Shown here: piece by piece, positions 63,201 to 64,000 of the stretch
How positions within the stretch are numbered: position 1 is the first letter of the stretch
How the letters are laid out: every line of letters starts with the position of its first letter
Origin: Tragulus kanchil
Taxonomy: Eukaryota > Chordata > Mammalia > Artiodactyla > Tragulidae
DNA: 64,000 nt
Direction of reading: 5' to 3'
Assembly (NCBI GenBank): GCA_022376925.1
Contig: JAIOJX010000025.1
Location: forward strand, 7,905,141 to 7,969,140
Notes under the pieces: model-generated
Seen by the model: only the letters and a program-made list of their open reading frames with translations
Database searches by the model: none
Told to the model about the DNA's origin: nothing
Made by a program: the position numbers and the translations under genes

Positions 63201-63442
63201 TCTTTATTTAAACAGAAAGTAGTAGTGCCGGAACTTGGACACTCAATGTATTGTGGAAAATGTGTGGGATTGATGTCCACATGGATCCTAACATTGGGAA
63301 AAGACTCAATGCTCTGGGCAACACCCTTACCACCCTGACAGGAGAGGAGGACATAGACGACATTGCCGATCTAAATTCAGTAAACATAGCTGACTTATCA
63401 GATGAGGATGAAGTTGACACCATGTCTCCCACTATCCATACT
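44..63442 (+). CDS. BLTP1: BLTP1 (KIAA1109) partial gene: 14 internal coding exons
   Basis: BLTP1 is a very large (about 5000 residues in mammals) bridge-like lipid transfer protein, orthologous to fly Tweek, yeast Csf1 and worm LPD-3. The family forms a hydrophobic groove that carries phospholipid between the ER and other membranes. I recognise the protein from the joined exon translations, for example [19 protein letters not shown] in exon A and [19 protein letters not shown] in exon N. One good copy of each exon gives 44-323, 825-918, 5338-5388, 11024-11230, 15506-15744, 25514-25758, 31179-31284, 38063-38160, 41087-41272, 42479-42647, 46572-46783, 49002-49200, 57802-57861 and 62076-62302. 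These total 2373 nt, exactly 791 codons, with all 13 junction phases compatible and every intron GT-AG. The gene continues beyond both ends. No promoter or terminator is in the window. Eleven exons are repeated by the 1.1-kb duplications described separately. Confidence 0.94.
825..918 (+). CDS. BLTP1: BLTP1 exon B (first copy)
   Basis: The acceptor is a long T/C tract ending ccttttaag at 824; the donor is aca|gtaagt after 918. The 94-nt exon takes one base from exon A and continues [20 protein letters not shown] then [10 protein letters not shown], leaving two bases (ca). Together A and B read KEKMK-D-VLHQKM without a break, which supports the boundaries. An identical copy sits at 1923-2016. 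Confidence 0.93.
1213..1425 (+). pseudogene. BLTP1: Damaged duplicate of BLTP1 exon A
   Basis: From 1319 to 1425 this matches exon A exactly (GIGMVNRTH onward). Its first half is corrupted: 213 nt instead of 280, with several short deletions and a replaced middle (the residues between ENEQDN and GIGMV are lost). It cannot encode the normal exon. The damage sits only at the leading edge of a tandem duplication, which suggests low-quality fragment ends rather than evolution. Confidence 0.85.
1923..2016 (+). CDS. BLTP1: BLTP1 exon B (second copy)
   Basis: This is an exact repeat of the exon at 825-918, 1098 bp downstream, with intact acceptor and donor. If both were spliced, 94 extra bases would shift the frame, so at most one copy is real. 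I judge it a product of the duplication at 39-2263. Confidence 0.88.
2791..3091 (-). mobile_element. Bov-A2 SINE dimer (first copy)
   Basis: Two Bov-A units lie on the - strand: ggctgccctggtggctcag (reverse of 2956-2974) and a diverged unit starting gacttccccagtagcttgg near 3091. Both carry the ggaagatcccct motif. The near-perfect target repeat ttgctcaytctt flanks it (2779-2790; 3094-3105). Bov-A2 is a ruminant marker. It is repeated at 3877-4177. Confidence 0.85.
3877..4177 (-). mobile_element. Bov-A2 SINE dimer (second copy)
   Basis: This repeats 2791-3091 through duplication 2124-4295; one base differs (gatcaaaccc versus gattaaaccc). Confidence 0.85.
4590..4790 (+). mobile_element. MIR-like fragment
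   Basis: The run tgtttaatccttagtacaat, gtttatccc-like ttttatccctactgtacaaa, caagatttggagaaaaccta and catacagtcagtaagatgag follows MIR order, heavily diverged. Confidence 0.5.
5338..5388 (+). CDS. BLTP1: BLTP1 exon C (single copy, 51 nt)
   Basis: This small exon lies between catctatag (ends 5337) and the donor tttct|gtatgt. It takes two bases from exon B to make Q, then reads [16 protein letters not shown] and leaves ct. It is one of the few exons present once here. The serine/threonine/proline-rich piece is probably a flexible loop (inference). Confidence 0.92.
5389..7147. other. BLTP1 intron, no recognised element
   Basis: AT-rich single-copy intron. I see no ORF with family resemblance, no SINE and no duplication. 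The stretch 6500-7080 is less AT-rich and looks structured but I could not name it; an old LTR or pseudogene remnant is possible. Confidence 0.6.
7148..7437 (-). mobile_element. CHR-like SINE, diverged
   Basis: Poly-T at 7148-7165 is followed by the reverse of the family tail (ggcctcttttattgg) and ends with the reverse of the tRNA head (gaccaccagggaaaccccc). It is more diverged than the other copies, so probably an older insertion. Confidence 0.8.
8011..8128 (-). mobile_element. Truncated Bov-tA/Bov-A SINE
   Basis: The sequence gttgctcagtcgtgtttgac at 8014 through gcaagaatactggagtgggt is the 3' half of a Bov-A unit read in reverse. The tRNA-like head is missing. Confidence 0.75.
8461..8755 (-). 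mobile_element. CHR-like SINE with 14-bp target duplication
   Basis: It is flanked by taatcagaactttt at 8447-8460 and 8756-8769, a perfect target site duplication. The tail has a G-rich (reverse C-rich) extension, ggggggcaggggtctgttgg, before gggccacttctattggtctt. The head ends ggaccaccagggaagccc. Confidence 0.88.
9905..10080 (+). pseudogene. BLTP1: Broken first copy of BLTP1 exon D
   Basis: The acceptor (gttaatag) and the first about 140 nt are identical to exon D at 11024. From about 10046 the sequence degrades: the [12 protein letters not shown] part is scrambled and there is no donor. The break coincides with the trailing edge of the first copy of the duplication 9028-11312. Confidence 0.85.
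11024..11230 (+). CDS. BLTP1: BLTP1 exon D (intact copy)
   Basis: The acceptor is ctctgttaatag and the donor is acagc|gtaagt. The 207-nt exon takes two bases from exon C, then reads [40 protein letters not shown] and [20 protein letters not shown], ending SDLIRQPST and leaving gc. The alternating polar/hydrophobic GAISINIP type of stretch suits a beta-groove protein. It is the middle of three copies (9905, 11024, 12123). Confidence 0.93.
12123..12329 (+). CDS. BLTP1: BLTP1 exon D (third copy)
   Basis: This is an exact repeat of 11024-11230 with both splice sites, 1099 bp downstream. The 207-nt exon is a multiple of three, so unlike most duplicated exons here a second copy would not by itself shift the frame. 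The copy still belongs to the artefact-like duplication 10953-13150. Confidence 0.87.
13214..13774 (-). mobile_element. Bov-tA SINE interrupted by a CHR-like SINE (first copy)
   Basis: The Bov-tA 3' end (gtgctcagtcgcttcagtc) is at 13222-13240. The rest is at 13588-13774, ending ccctgagccaccagggaagc. Between them lies a younger SINE (13254-13587). The Bov-tA in turn interrupts a MIR. It is repeated at 14386-14940. Confidence 0.85.
13254..13587 (-). mobile_element. CHR-like SINE, long-tail type, nested in Bov-tA
   Basis: The repeat atctttgactcttt at 13240-13253 and 13588-13601 marks its insertion inside the Bov-tA. The tail reads (reverse) ...atttatttatc, a G-rich run, then gggcgggccacttctattgg. 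The head ends agaccaccagagaaagcccc. Confidence 0.88.
14386..14940 (-). mobile_element. Bov-tA plus nested SINE (second copy)
   Basis: This is the duplicate of 13214-13774, with the inner SINE at 14425-14753. The G-rich tail is altered (ggggggtgggggggggggg versus a mixed G/T/A tract), the kind of change expected from poor consensus in homopolymers. Confidence 0.83.
15108..15184. repeat. Imperfect ATT/AGT trinucleotide tract
   Basis: Runs of ttattattattg and gtagtaatgatagtgg-type units; duplicated at 16228-16304. Confidence 0.7.
15195..15275 (-). mobile_element. MIR fragment
   Basis: The sequence tgatggttaagtcatagaat and ctggaatcagacaaactttt resembles the 3' part of MIR in reverse (ggttaagagcatgggctctggagtcagac type). 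It is repeated at 16315-16395. The call is from motif memory. Confidence 0.5.
15506..15744 (+). CDS. BLTP1: BLTP1 exon E (first copy)
   Basis: The acceptor is tttttgctttatag and the donor acag|gtaaca. The 239-nt exon completes A with one base, then reads [20 protein letters not shown], a low-complexity acidic/proline linker, followed by [20 protein letters not shown] and [20 protein letters not shown], which looks like groove strands. It leaves one g. It is repeated exactly at 16626 and partly at 17711. Confidence 0.93.
15946..16060 (-). mobile_element. Bov-tA fragment (third, truncated copy)
   Basis: This repeats 14826-14940 only, starting abruptly at aatactggagtgggctgac. It is the leading edge of duplication 14826-17027. 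Confidence 0.83.
16626..16864 (+). CDS. BLTP1: BLTP1 exon E (second copy)
   Basis: This is an exact repeat of 15506-15744 with the same acceptor and donor, 1120 bp downstream. If spliced in addition to the first copy, its 239 nt would shift the frame. It lies in the overlap of two neighbouring duplications (14826-17027 and 16633-18788). Confidence 0.87.
16633..18788. repeat. Tandem duplication 7 (16633-17710 / 17711-18788)
   Basis: Offset 1078. The join cuts inside exon E. Confidence 0.93.
17711..17942 (+). pseudogene. BLTP1: Truncated third copy of BLTP1 exon E
   Basis: The copy starts inside the exon (at CCT GTA AAA, residues PVK) directly after unrelated intron sequence ending gtttacata. 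It has no acceptor but keeps the gtaaca donor. It is otherwise identical to the two full copies. The cut marks the join of the duplication 16633-18788. Confidence 0.87.
18789..20650 (-). mobile_element. Old L1 (antisense), interrupted by a SINE
   Basis: Segments such as agttcctactgtatccttgc (18989), gcaccagtgttatactgata (19676), aaaaagcctgttaggatttt (19787) and gtgggcatccttgtattact (20561) follow in the order of a mammalian L1 ORF2/3' end read backwards. It is interrupted by the SINE 20093-20360. It is diverged and full of stops, and partly duplicated to 21785. A further piece is at 21903-21982 (tttttctgcgtctattgaaa, gataaattacattgatagtt). Confidence 0.7.
20093..20360 (-). mobile_element. CHR-like SINE (first copy)
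   Basis: Poly-T, then ggccacttcgattggtattt, through to the head ccaccagggagggaagcccc. The 7-bp repeat cttgatc at 20086-20092 and 20361-20367 flanks it. It is duplicated at 21221-21488. Confidence 0.86.
21221..21488 (-). mobile_element. CHR-like SINE (second copy)
   Basis: This repeats 20093-20360 through duplication 19525-21785; flanking cttgatc repeats are at 21214-21220 and 21489-21495. Confidence 0.86.
22000..22050. repeat. Imperfect (TATG/TATA) repeat
   Basis: The run tatatgaatacatgtatgta and tacatgtatatatgtatgta; duplicated at 23104-23152. Confidence 0.8.
22204..22322 (+). mobile_element. Very short L1 3'-end insertion (first copy)
   Basis: The perfect 16-bp repeat gtttagaaccagcagt at 22188-22203 and 22323-22338 flanks about 119 bp. 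The insert holds a G-rich start, ttcaggtcaatgtgtggcag, and an A-rich end, resembling the last bases of a ruminant L1. It is repeated at 23306-23424. Confidence 0.7.
22420..22500 (+). pseudogene. PTMA: Duplicate of PTMA retrocopy 5' end
   Basis: The segment from cccactggctgctcggaaaa to ctccgctgcgtgcca repeats 23521-23603, the first bases of the PTMA 5' UTR, and includes the left target repeat before it. It stops abruptly and is joined to SINE sequence. Confidence 0.85.
22501..22591 (-). mobile_element. CHR-like SINE head fragment (third copy) fused to PTMA 5' sequence
   Basis: Only the head part (from tgggatcttaccaggccagg) is present, directly fused to the PTMA 5' UTR copy ending ctccgctgcgtgcca at 22500. 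The fusion is the join of duplication 21396-23603, not a real chimera. Confidence 0.85.
23520..24740 (+). pseudogene. PTMA: PTMA (prothymosin alpha) processed pseudogene
   Basis: This is an intronless copy of the whole PTMA mRNA: GC-rich 5' UTR from 23520, coding region 23702-24035, 3' UTR with ATTTTTTATTTACATTTTAT-type sequence, an AATAAA near 24694 and a short A-rich tail. A perfect 13-bp target site duplication, aaagatacataca, flanks it at 23507-23519 and 24741-24753, typical of L1-mediated retroposition. The frame starts [20 protein letters not shown] and later frames carry the acidic EEEE/DEDEE core and the C-terminal KKQKTNEDD. It is broken by a frameshift near 23795 (after EENGERG) and an in-frame TAG-type stop (gaggagtaa) near 23876. 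It lies in a BLTP1 intron on the same strand and should be non-coding. Confidence 0.95.
24754..25513. other. BLTP1 intron between PTMA retrocopy and exon F
   Basis: Single-copy intron. It contains the BovB fragment at 25098-25343 and otherwise nothing I can name. Confidence 0.65.
25098..25343. mobile_element. BovB (RTE) LINE 3'-end fragment
   Basis: The sequence cgctaagtcgtgtccaactc, then catgtcccttgagtcagtga, ctaaccatcttatcctctgc, gtcttttccaatgagtcagc and tcaggtggccaaagtattgg matches the widespread BovB end of ruminants. I did not fix the strand. Confidence 0.75.
25514..25758 (+). CDS. BLTP1: BLTP1 exon F (intact copy)
   Basis: The acceptor is ttttttcttacag and the donor gaa|gtaaga. The 245-nt exon takes one base from exon E (giving TGAQTRF), then reads [20 protein letters not shown], a proline-rich [20 protein letters not shown], and [20 protein letters not shown], ending RCVAE on a codon boundary. 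Its last part is repeated at 26836-26923. Confidence 0.93.
26070..26250 (+). mobile_element. MIR-like fragment
   Basis: The order atcttacatttgtcaggtgt, ttttcattttataaataaac, ctgaaactttagattacatg and gaaggtcacacagag follows MIR core sequence (cattttacagatgaggaaactgag type). It is duplicated at 27235-27415. Confidence 0.5.
26836..26923 (+). pseudogene. BLTP1: Truncated second copy of BLTP1 exon F
   Basis: Only the last about 86 nt of exon F (from SDQVWSID to RCVAE) are present, with the gtaaga donor but no acceptor. Upstream is degraded intron sequence. It is the leading edge of the second copy of the duplication 25673-27968. Confidence 0.86.
27969..28452. other. BLTP1 intron, nothing recognised
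   Basis: Short single-copy intron piece without a recognised repeat or ORF. Confidence 0.6.
28466..28758 (-). mobile_element. CHR-like SINE with internal 30-bp duplication
   Basis: The target repeat ctactttctgttt is at 28453-28465 and 28759-28771. The body holds taattggacacattggtcct (28623) and taattggacgcattggtcct (28653) in tandem, period 30. The B-box region near 28708 is deleted (ccaggccaggcactgcaagg), so this copy could not be transcribed normally. Confidence 0.87.
29038..29745 (+). mobile_element. 5'-truncated L1 3' end containing a SINE (first copy)
   Basis: A 14-bp target duplication, attactccacctaa, at 29024-29037 and 29746-29759 bounds the element. It starts with the ORF2 end (gaagtcagtcaaaaagagaa), is interrupted by a SINE at 29089-29348, and continues through an L1 3' UTR (atatatggaatctagtaag, G-rich tract near 29595-29645) to an A-rich end. 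It is repeated at 30156-30863. Confidence 0.8.
29089..29348 (+). mobile_element. CHR-like SINE inserted in L1
   Basis: The head gggccttcccctggtggtcg starts at 29089 and the tail ccaatagaagtggcc ends near 29347. The 7-bp repeat aaagaca at 29082-29088 and 29349-29355 flanks it. The host L1 is therefore older than this SINE copy. It is repeated at 30207-30466. Confidence 0.85.
30156..30863 (+). mobile_element. L1 3' end plus SINE, second (duplicated) copy
   Basis: This is a near-identical repeat of 29038-29745, with the SINE at 30207-30466, carried by duplication 28875-31111. Differences are single bases and one A-run. Confidence 0.85.
31179..31284 (+). CDS. BLTP1: BLTP1 exon G (single copy)
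   Basis: The acceptor is tttatttgacag and the donor tccg|gtaaga. The 106-nt exon starts on a codon boundary and reads [20 protein letters not shown] then [15 protein letters not shown], leaving one g. The segment looks amphipathic-helical. It sits just past the duplication that ends at 31111 and occurs once. Confidence 0.93.
32058..34349. repeat. Tandem duplication 12 (32058-33203 / 33204-34349)
   Basis: Offset 1146. Intronic sequence with no recognised element; an A-run is expanded at the join (cacaaaaaaaaacatca). Confidence 0.93.
34521..34601. repeat. (TA)n/(TG)n microsatellite
   Basis: Alternating ta runs at 34523-34553, then gtgcgtgcgtgtgtgtg and further tatata to about 34595. Confidence 0.9.
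34908..35228 (-). mobile_element. CHR-like SINE with internal 29-bp duplication (first copy)
   Basis: The imperfect target repeat cttgatagSatttt is at 34894-34907 and 35229-35242. The segment gcgcatgcactccagagctc occurs twice (35051 and 35080). It is duplicated at 35905-36223. Confidence 0.86.
35293..35805 (+). mobile_element. Composite SINE + L1 ORF2 fragment inside one target duplication (first copy)
   Basis: The perfect 14-bp repeat aagaactaatgtct at 35279-35292 and 35806-35819 encloses a complete long-tail SINE (35293 to about 35630, ending cccaaattaaataaataaat and A16) followed by an L1 ORF2 piece (35631-35793: caaactcaaaatggatcaaa to gtgggacctaatcaaactc) and a second A run. No separate repeat flanks the SINE alone. 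It is duplicated at 36288-36800. Confidence 0.82.
35905..36223 (-). mobile_element. CHR-like SINE (second copy)
   Basis: This is the duplicate of 34908-35228; the poly-T is two bases shorter and one base differs (gagcacctgctctggg). Confidence 0.85.
36288..36800 (+). mobile_element. Composite SINE + L1 fragment (second copy)
   Basis: This is the duplicate of 35293-35805 with the same target repeats at 36274-36287 and 36801-36814. Confidence 0.82.
37336..38062. other. BLTP1 intron before exon H
   Basis: AT-rich sequence, repeated by duplication 14 from 37390. No element recognised. Confidence 0.6.
38063..38160 (+). CDS. BLTP1: BLTP1 exon H (first copy)
   Basis: The acceptor is cctcatttag and the donor aag|gtaaca. 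The 98-nt exon joins exon G as [20 protein letters not shown] and ends [14 protein letters not shown] on a codon boundary. A second identical copy lies at 39181-39278. Confidence 0.93.
39181..39278 (+). CDS. BLTP1: BLTP1 exon H (second copy)
   Basis: This is an exact repeat of 38063-38160 with both splice sites, 1118 bp downstream. Two copies of a 98-nt exon in one transcript would break the frame. It is part of the duplication 37390-39590. Confidence 0.87.
39965..40149 (+). pseudogene. BLTP1: BLTP1 exon I, copy with 1-base deletion
   Basis: The sequence equals the intact exon at 41087 except that ttcaagtaacgg is ttcaataacgg here: one g is missing. This shifts the frame after residue 3 of the exon (GIQ). 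Acceptor (tgctag) and donor (cag|gtgagc) are intact. Because the neighbouring copy is correct, a consensus error is more likely than a real mutation. Confidence 0.87.
40414..40567 (-). mobile_element. CHR-like SINE, truncated by a duplication join
   Basis: The same SINE as 41537-41793, cut off at gacagaccggt where duplicated intron sequence (tacaatgttttcc) begins. The left target repeat tataatttctca is at 40402-40413. Confidence 0.83.
41087..41272 (+). CDS. BLTP1: BLTP1 exon I (intact copy)
   Basis: The acceptor is cataatgtgctag and the donor cag|gtgagc. The 186-nt, 62-codon exon reads [40 protein letters not shown] and [20 protein letters not shown], ending HQ. It starts and ends on codon boundaries. 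Repeated beta-strand-like alternation ([15 protein letters not shown]) fits the lipid-groove modules of the family. Confidence 0.93.
41537..41793 (-). mobile_element. CHR-like SINE, older variant
   Basis: The 12-bp repeat tataatttctca at 41525-41536 and 41794-41805 flanks it. The tail differs from the young copies (ttttccccatcatgcctctt) and the head has lost bases (ggactctaaccactggacca). It shares this tail with the split SINE at 52304. Confidence 0.84.
41806..42478. other. BLTP1 intron before exon J
   Basis: AT-rich intron with no recognised element; duplicated from 42208. Confidence 0.6.
42479..42647 (+). CDS. BLTP1: BLTP1 exon J (first copy)
   Basis: The acceptor is acttttattttag and the donor agag|gtagga. 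The 169-nt exon reads [20 protein letters not shown], then [20 protein letters not shown] and [16 protein letters not shown], leaving one g. It is repeated exactly at 43665. Confidence 0.93.
43665..43833 (+). CDS. BLTP1: BLTP1 exon J (second copy)
   Basis: This is an exact repeat of 42479-42647 with both splice sites, 1186 bp downstream, inside the duplication 42208-44562. A transcript with both copies would gain 169 nt and lose frame. Confidence 0.87.
44064..46435. repeat. Tandem duplication 17 (44064-45249 / 45250-46435)
   Basis: Offset 1186. It overlaps duplication 16, so 44064-44562 has three relatives in all. Confidence 0.93.
46572..46783 (+). CDS. BLTP1: BLTP1 exon K (intact copy)
   Basis: The acceptor is tcttaattatgaaaag, rather purine-rich just before the AG, after a T-rich tract; the donor is cag|gtataa. 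The 212-nt exon completes A, then reads [40 protein letters not shown] and [20 protein letters not shown], ending NTAQ on a codon boundary. The last 74 nt recur at 47813. Confidence 0.93.
46712..48879. repeat. Tandem duplication 18 (46712-47777 / 47812-48879)
   Basis: Offset 1103. It truncates the second exon K. Confidence 0.91.
46784..49001. other. BLTP1 intron K-L
   Basis: Mostly duplication 18; AT-rich, with a T-run at 47070. No element recognised. Confidence 0.6.
47813..47886 (+). pseudogene. BLTP1: Truncated second copy of BLTP1 exon K
   Basis: Only the exon tail ([12 protein letters not shown] to NTAQ) and its donor are present. Before it is a noisy patch at 47778-47812 that itself resembles 46798-46827. 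There is no acceptor. It is the leading edge of the second copy of duplication 46712-48879. Confidence 0.86.
49002..49200 (+). CDS. BLTP1: BLTP1 exon L (single copy)
   Basis: The acceptor is taatatgtttgcag and the donor gcct|gtgagt. The 199-nt exon reads [40 protein letters not shown] and [20 protein letters not shown], ending LVMNA and leaving t. A SINE is inserted only 61 bp beyond the donor. The surrounding 48.9-51.5 kb is free of the duplications. Confidence 0.93.
49262..49535 (+). mobile_element. CHR-like SINE, short-tail type
   Basis: The head ggggcttccctggtggtccg starts 61 bp after the exon L donor; the tail ends agatcaatagaagtggcc then A13. Flanking repeats read aaaataaccccag (49249-49261; 49536-49548). 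The A-box-like tggtccggtgg and B-box-like ggttcaatccc are present. Confidence 0.87.
49549..50493. other. BLTP1 intron, single copy
   Basis: No duplication, gene or recognised repeat between the two SINEs. Confidence 0.6.
50494..50812 (+). mobile_element. CHR-like SINE, long-tail type
   Basis: The head gggcttccctggtggtccag and the tail ccaatagaagcggcccaccc, then a C-rich run and aaataaatcaataaataaat plus A10. One of the least eroded copies; the B-box reads gttttgatccc. Confidence 0.87.
50878..50939 (-). mobile_element. Very short SINE tail insertion
   Basis: Only poly-T and ggccacttctattgatcttt to tttgttctttggcct remain, flanked by aaacctgc (50868-50875; 50940-50947). It is a severely 5'-truncated insertion. 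Confidence 0.75.
51246..51251 (-). promoter_or_regulatory. LTR polyadenylation signal AATAAA
   Basis: This canonical hexamer on the - strand lies 19 bases upstream of the poly(A) run, defining the R end of the retrocopied transcript. Confidence 0.8.
51420..51534 (-). repeat. Direct repeat inside the retroviral U3 (enhancer-like)
   Basis: Two units at about 51420-51468 and 51481-51534 share ttcctgtaggcgccatctta and a later aacatgtgcttaagcttctt. Each unit holds GGCGCCATCTT, whose reverse complement AAGATGGCGCC resembles a YY1 site. Repeated U3 segments are common in active retroviral enhancers. Confidence 0.65.
51551..53907. repeat. Tandem duplication 19 (51551-52735 / 52736-53907)
   Basis: Offset 1172. 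It starts inside the retroviral LTR; the second copy lost agagccccacatctac-type bases at its edge. Confidence 0.92.
51574..51590 (-). promoter_or_regulatory. Retroviral polypurine tract
   Basis: On the - strand this is aaaaaaggggtaga immediately before the TGTGGGG start of the LTR, the plus-strand primer site of a retrovirus. Confidence 0.75.
54212..54604 (-). mobile_element. 5'-inverted (twin-primed) L1 3' end, first copy
   Basis: Poly-T at 54212-54237 is followed by antisense L1 3' UTR (54238-54440, with ttggaggataattgctttac and cagagcaccgagtctgagc). From 54441 the sense strand of the upstream part follows (gttctgatgaacctatttgc, gggcaggaatggagaggcag). The two pieces abut in opposite orientation near 54440, the signature of twin priming during L1 insertion. 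A short target repeat is possible (caaagat/acaagat) but weak. It sits in the SDHD 3' UTR. Confidence 0.78.
55317..55710 (-). mobile_element. 5'-inverted L1 3' end, second (duplicated) copy
   Basis: This is the same element as 54212-54604, repeated by duplication 53777-55994. The poly-T run differs in length and contains a gtatttt interruption, as expected from homopolymer consensus errors. Confidence 0.75.
56793..57801. other. BLTP1 intron before exon M
   Basis: A short L1-like antisense scrap lies at 57527-57585 (tctttctttattgaagtata, gttgatttatgatatattag). The rest is unassigned and duplicated from 56939. Confidence 0.55.
57802..57861 (+). CDS. BLTP1: BLTP1 exon M (first copy, 60 nt)
   Basis: The acceptor is gatctttgtgcag and the donor gctg|gtaagc. 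The exon completes C, then reads [19 protein letters not shown] and leaves g. It is a multiple of three and may be a cassette exon (inference). It is repeated at 58977. Confidence 0.92.
58977..59036 (+). CDS. BLTP1: BLTP1 exon M (second copy)
   Basis: This is an exact repeat of 57802-57861 with both splice sites, 1175 bp downstream, inside duplication 56939-59288. Confidence 0.87.
59289..62075. other. BLTP1 intron M-N
   Basis: It holds a short L1 3'-end scrap at about 59666-59740 (gactaatctgggatcataca, then A-rich) and duplication 22. The segment 60000-60900 is less AT-rich and unassigned. Confidence 0.55.
59776..62011. repeat. Tandem duplication 22 (59776-60874 / 60914-62011)
   Basis: Offset 1137-1139; 60875-60913 is unmatched filler. 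Confidence 0.92.
62076..62302 (+). CDS. BLTP1: BLTP1 exon N (first copy)
   Basis: The acceptor is tctttatttaaacag and the donor act|gtaagt. The 227-nt exon completes E, then reads [40 protein letters not shown] and an acidic run [20 protein letters not shown] and [15 protein letters not shown], ending on a codon boundary. The acidic segment is diagnostic for BLTP1 in my recognition. It is repeated at 63216. Confidence 0.94.
62566..62760 (+). mobile_element. Old L1 3'-end fragment (first copy)
   Basis: The order gtagaactagaaagtagatt, tgtggttatctagggctggg and aatggccacatagttttatg matches an L1 3' region in sense. The fuller copy at 63706-63950 continues actgcactatacattttaaa and gcatgtgaattatatctcaa. 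Confidence 0.6.
63216..63442 (+). CDS. BLTP1: BLTP1 exon N (second copy)
   Basis: This is an exact repeat of 62076-62302 with both splice sites, 1140 bp downstream, inside duplication 61600-63880. The next BLTP1 exon is not reached in the window. Confidence 0.88.
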
Positions 63443-63705
63443 GTAAGTAAACTCACTGTTAGACTTATTCAGGACTGACTTTTACTCAGAGAAAGGGATA
63501 TTATTCAATCATTGTTTATTTATTATAGTGGCTAAATGTGAACGGAGGAAGAAAGTGGTGGTTCTTTGTCATTTATATAATACTATTTTTTAATCTCATA
63601 ATATTGTCTTTTAATTGAATATTTTGTTTCATAATGATTGTCAACCAACTTGTGCCTTAACCTACAGATAACACATTAACAATAAAAACAAAGTGCCAAA
63701 AAAAA

Positions 63706-63950
63706 AAAAAAGCTAAGTGGAAGCAAATCTGTAGAACTAGAAAGTAGATTTGTGGTTATCTAGGACTGGGAGAGTTTAGGGGGTTAGGAGAGGGGATAGA
63801 AAGAGACTGCTAATATATAAGGTTTTATTTGGGAGATGAAAATGATAATGGCCACATAGTTTTATGAATATACTAAACACACTGCACTATACATTTTAAA
63901 TGAGTGAGTTTTATGGCATGTGAATTATATCTCAATGATAACGTTAAAAA
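63706..63950 (+). mobile_element. Old L1 3'-end fragment (second, fuller copy)
   Basis: This repeats 62566-62760 and extends to the usual end with gaattatatctcaatgataa. Confidence 0.6.
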
Positions 63951-64000
63951 TGAAAGTTGAAAGAAAAGTGCACACACAAAATATACATTTAAAAATTGTA

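Larger units (their letters stand above)
61600..63880. repeat. Tandem duplication 23 (61600-62735 / 62773-63880)
   Basis: Offset 1140. It carries exon N twice; the second copy opens with deletions (62773-62830). Confidence 0.92.

Noticed and set aside
38..63880. The 1.1-kb repeats as a genuine tandem array or a new amplification system
   Set aside because: Each unit has different content, all are two-copy, lengths are uniform, and edges are noisy. Unit content is ordinary gene sequence, so no shared element drives it.

Overview
The window is a piece of a ruminant (artiodactyl) nuclear genome. The evidence is an intron-exon gene with vertebrate splice sites, ruminant-type Bov-tA and Bov-A2 SINEs, a BovB-type LINE fragment, artiodactyl L1 3' ends, and many copies of a CHR-like tRNA-derived SINE. 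The species cannot be fixed from this sequence.

One protein-coding gene crosses the whole window on the + strand: BLTP1 (KIAA1109; Tweek, Csf1 and LPD-3 family), a giant bridge-like lipid transfer protein. Fourteen internal coding exons are visible (named A to N here). Taking one good copy of each, they join in frame through 13 phase-matched junctions to 2373 nt, or 791 codons. The first and last exons of the gene lie outside. The introns hold everything else: two processed pseudogenes (PTMA on +, SDHD on -), a poly(A)-tailed retrocopy of an endogenous-retrovirus 3' end, L1, MIR and BovB fragments, and about a dozen SINE loci, several nested in each other.

The dominant and unexpected feature is a chain of 23 direct tandem duplications, each about 1.0-1.19 kb, spread from one end of the window to the other. 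Each is a near-perfect head-to-tail repeat that ignores the exon, intron and repeat boundaries beneath it. Sequence is often noisy exactly at the join (indels, lost tens of bases). Eleven of the fourteen exons are present two or three times, and several second copies are chopped or frameshifted. The simplest reading is an assembly defect: fragments of about 2-7 kb whose roughly 1.1-kb overlaps were concatenated instead of merged. By my offsets about 26 kb of the 64 kb is surplus, so the true locus is near 38 kb.

Layout: 1-5.4 kb exons A-C; 9-13 kb exon D in three copies; 13-18 kb nested MIR/Bov-tA/SINE and exon E in three copies; 18.8-23.4 kb old antisense L1 with SINEs; 23.5-24.7 kb PTMA retrocopy; 25.5 kb exon F; 28-31 kb L1 with inserted SINE, then exon G; 34-37 kb old antisense L1 hit by two SINE insertions; 38-44 kb exons H, I, J; 46.6 kb exon K; 49 kb exon L; 51.2 kb retroviral 3'-end retrocopy; 52.3-56.8 kb a SINE split by an SDHD retrocopy that was itself hit by a 5'-inverted L1; 57.8 kb exon M; 62-63.4 kb exon N. 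I see no CRISPR array, no real tRNA or rRNA gene, and no new biological system. The interest lies in the repeat stratigraphy and the systematic duplications.
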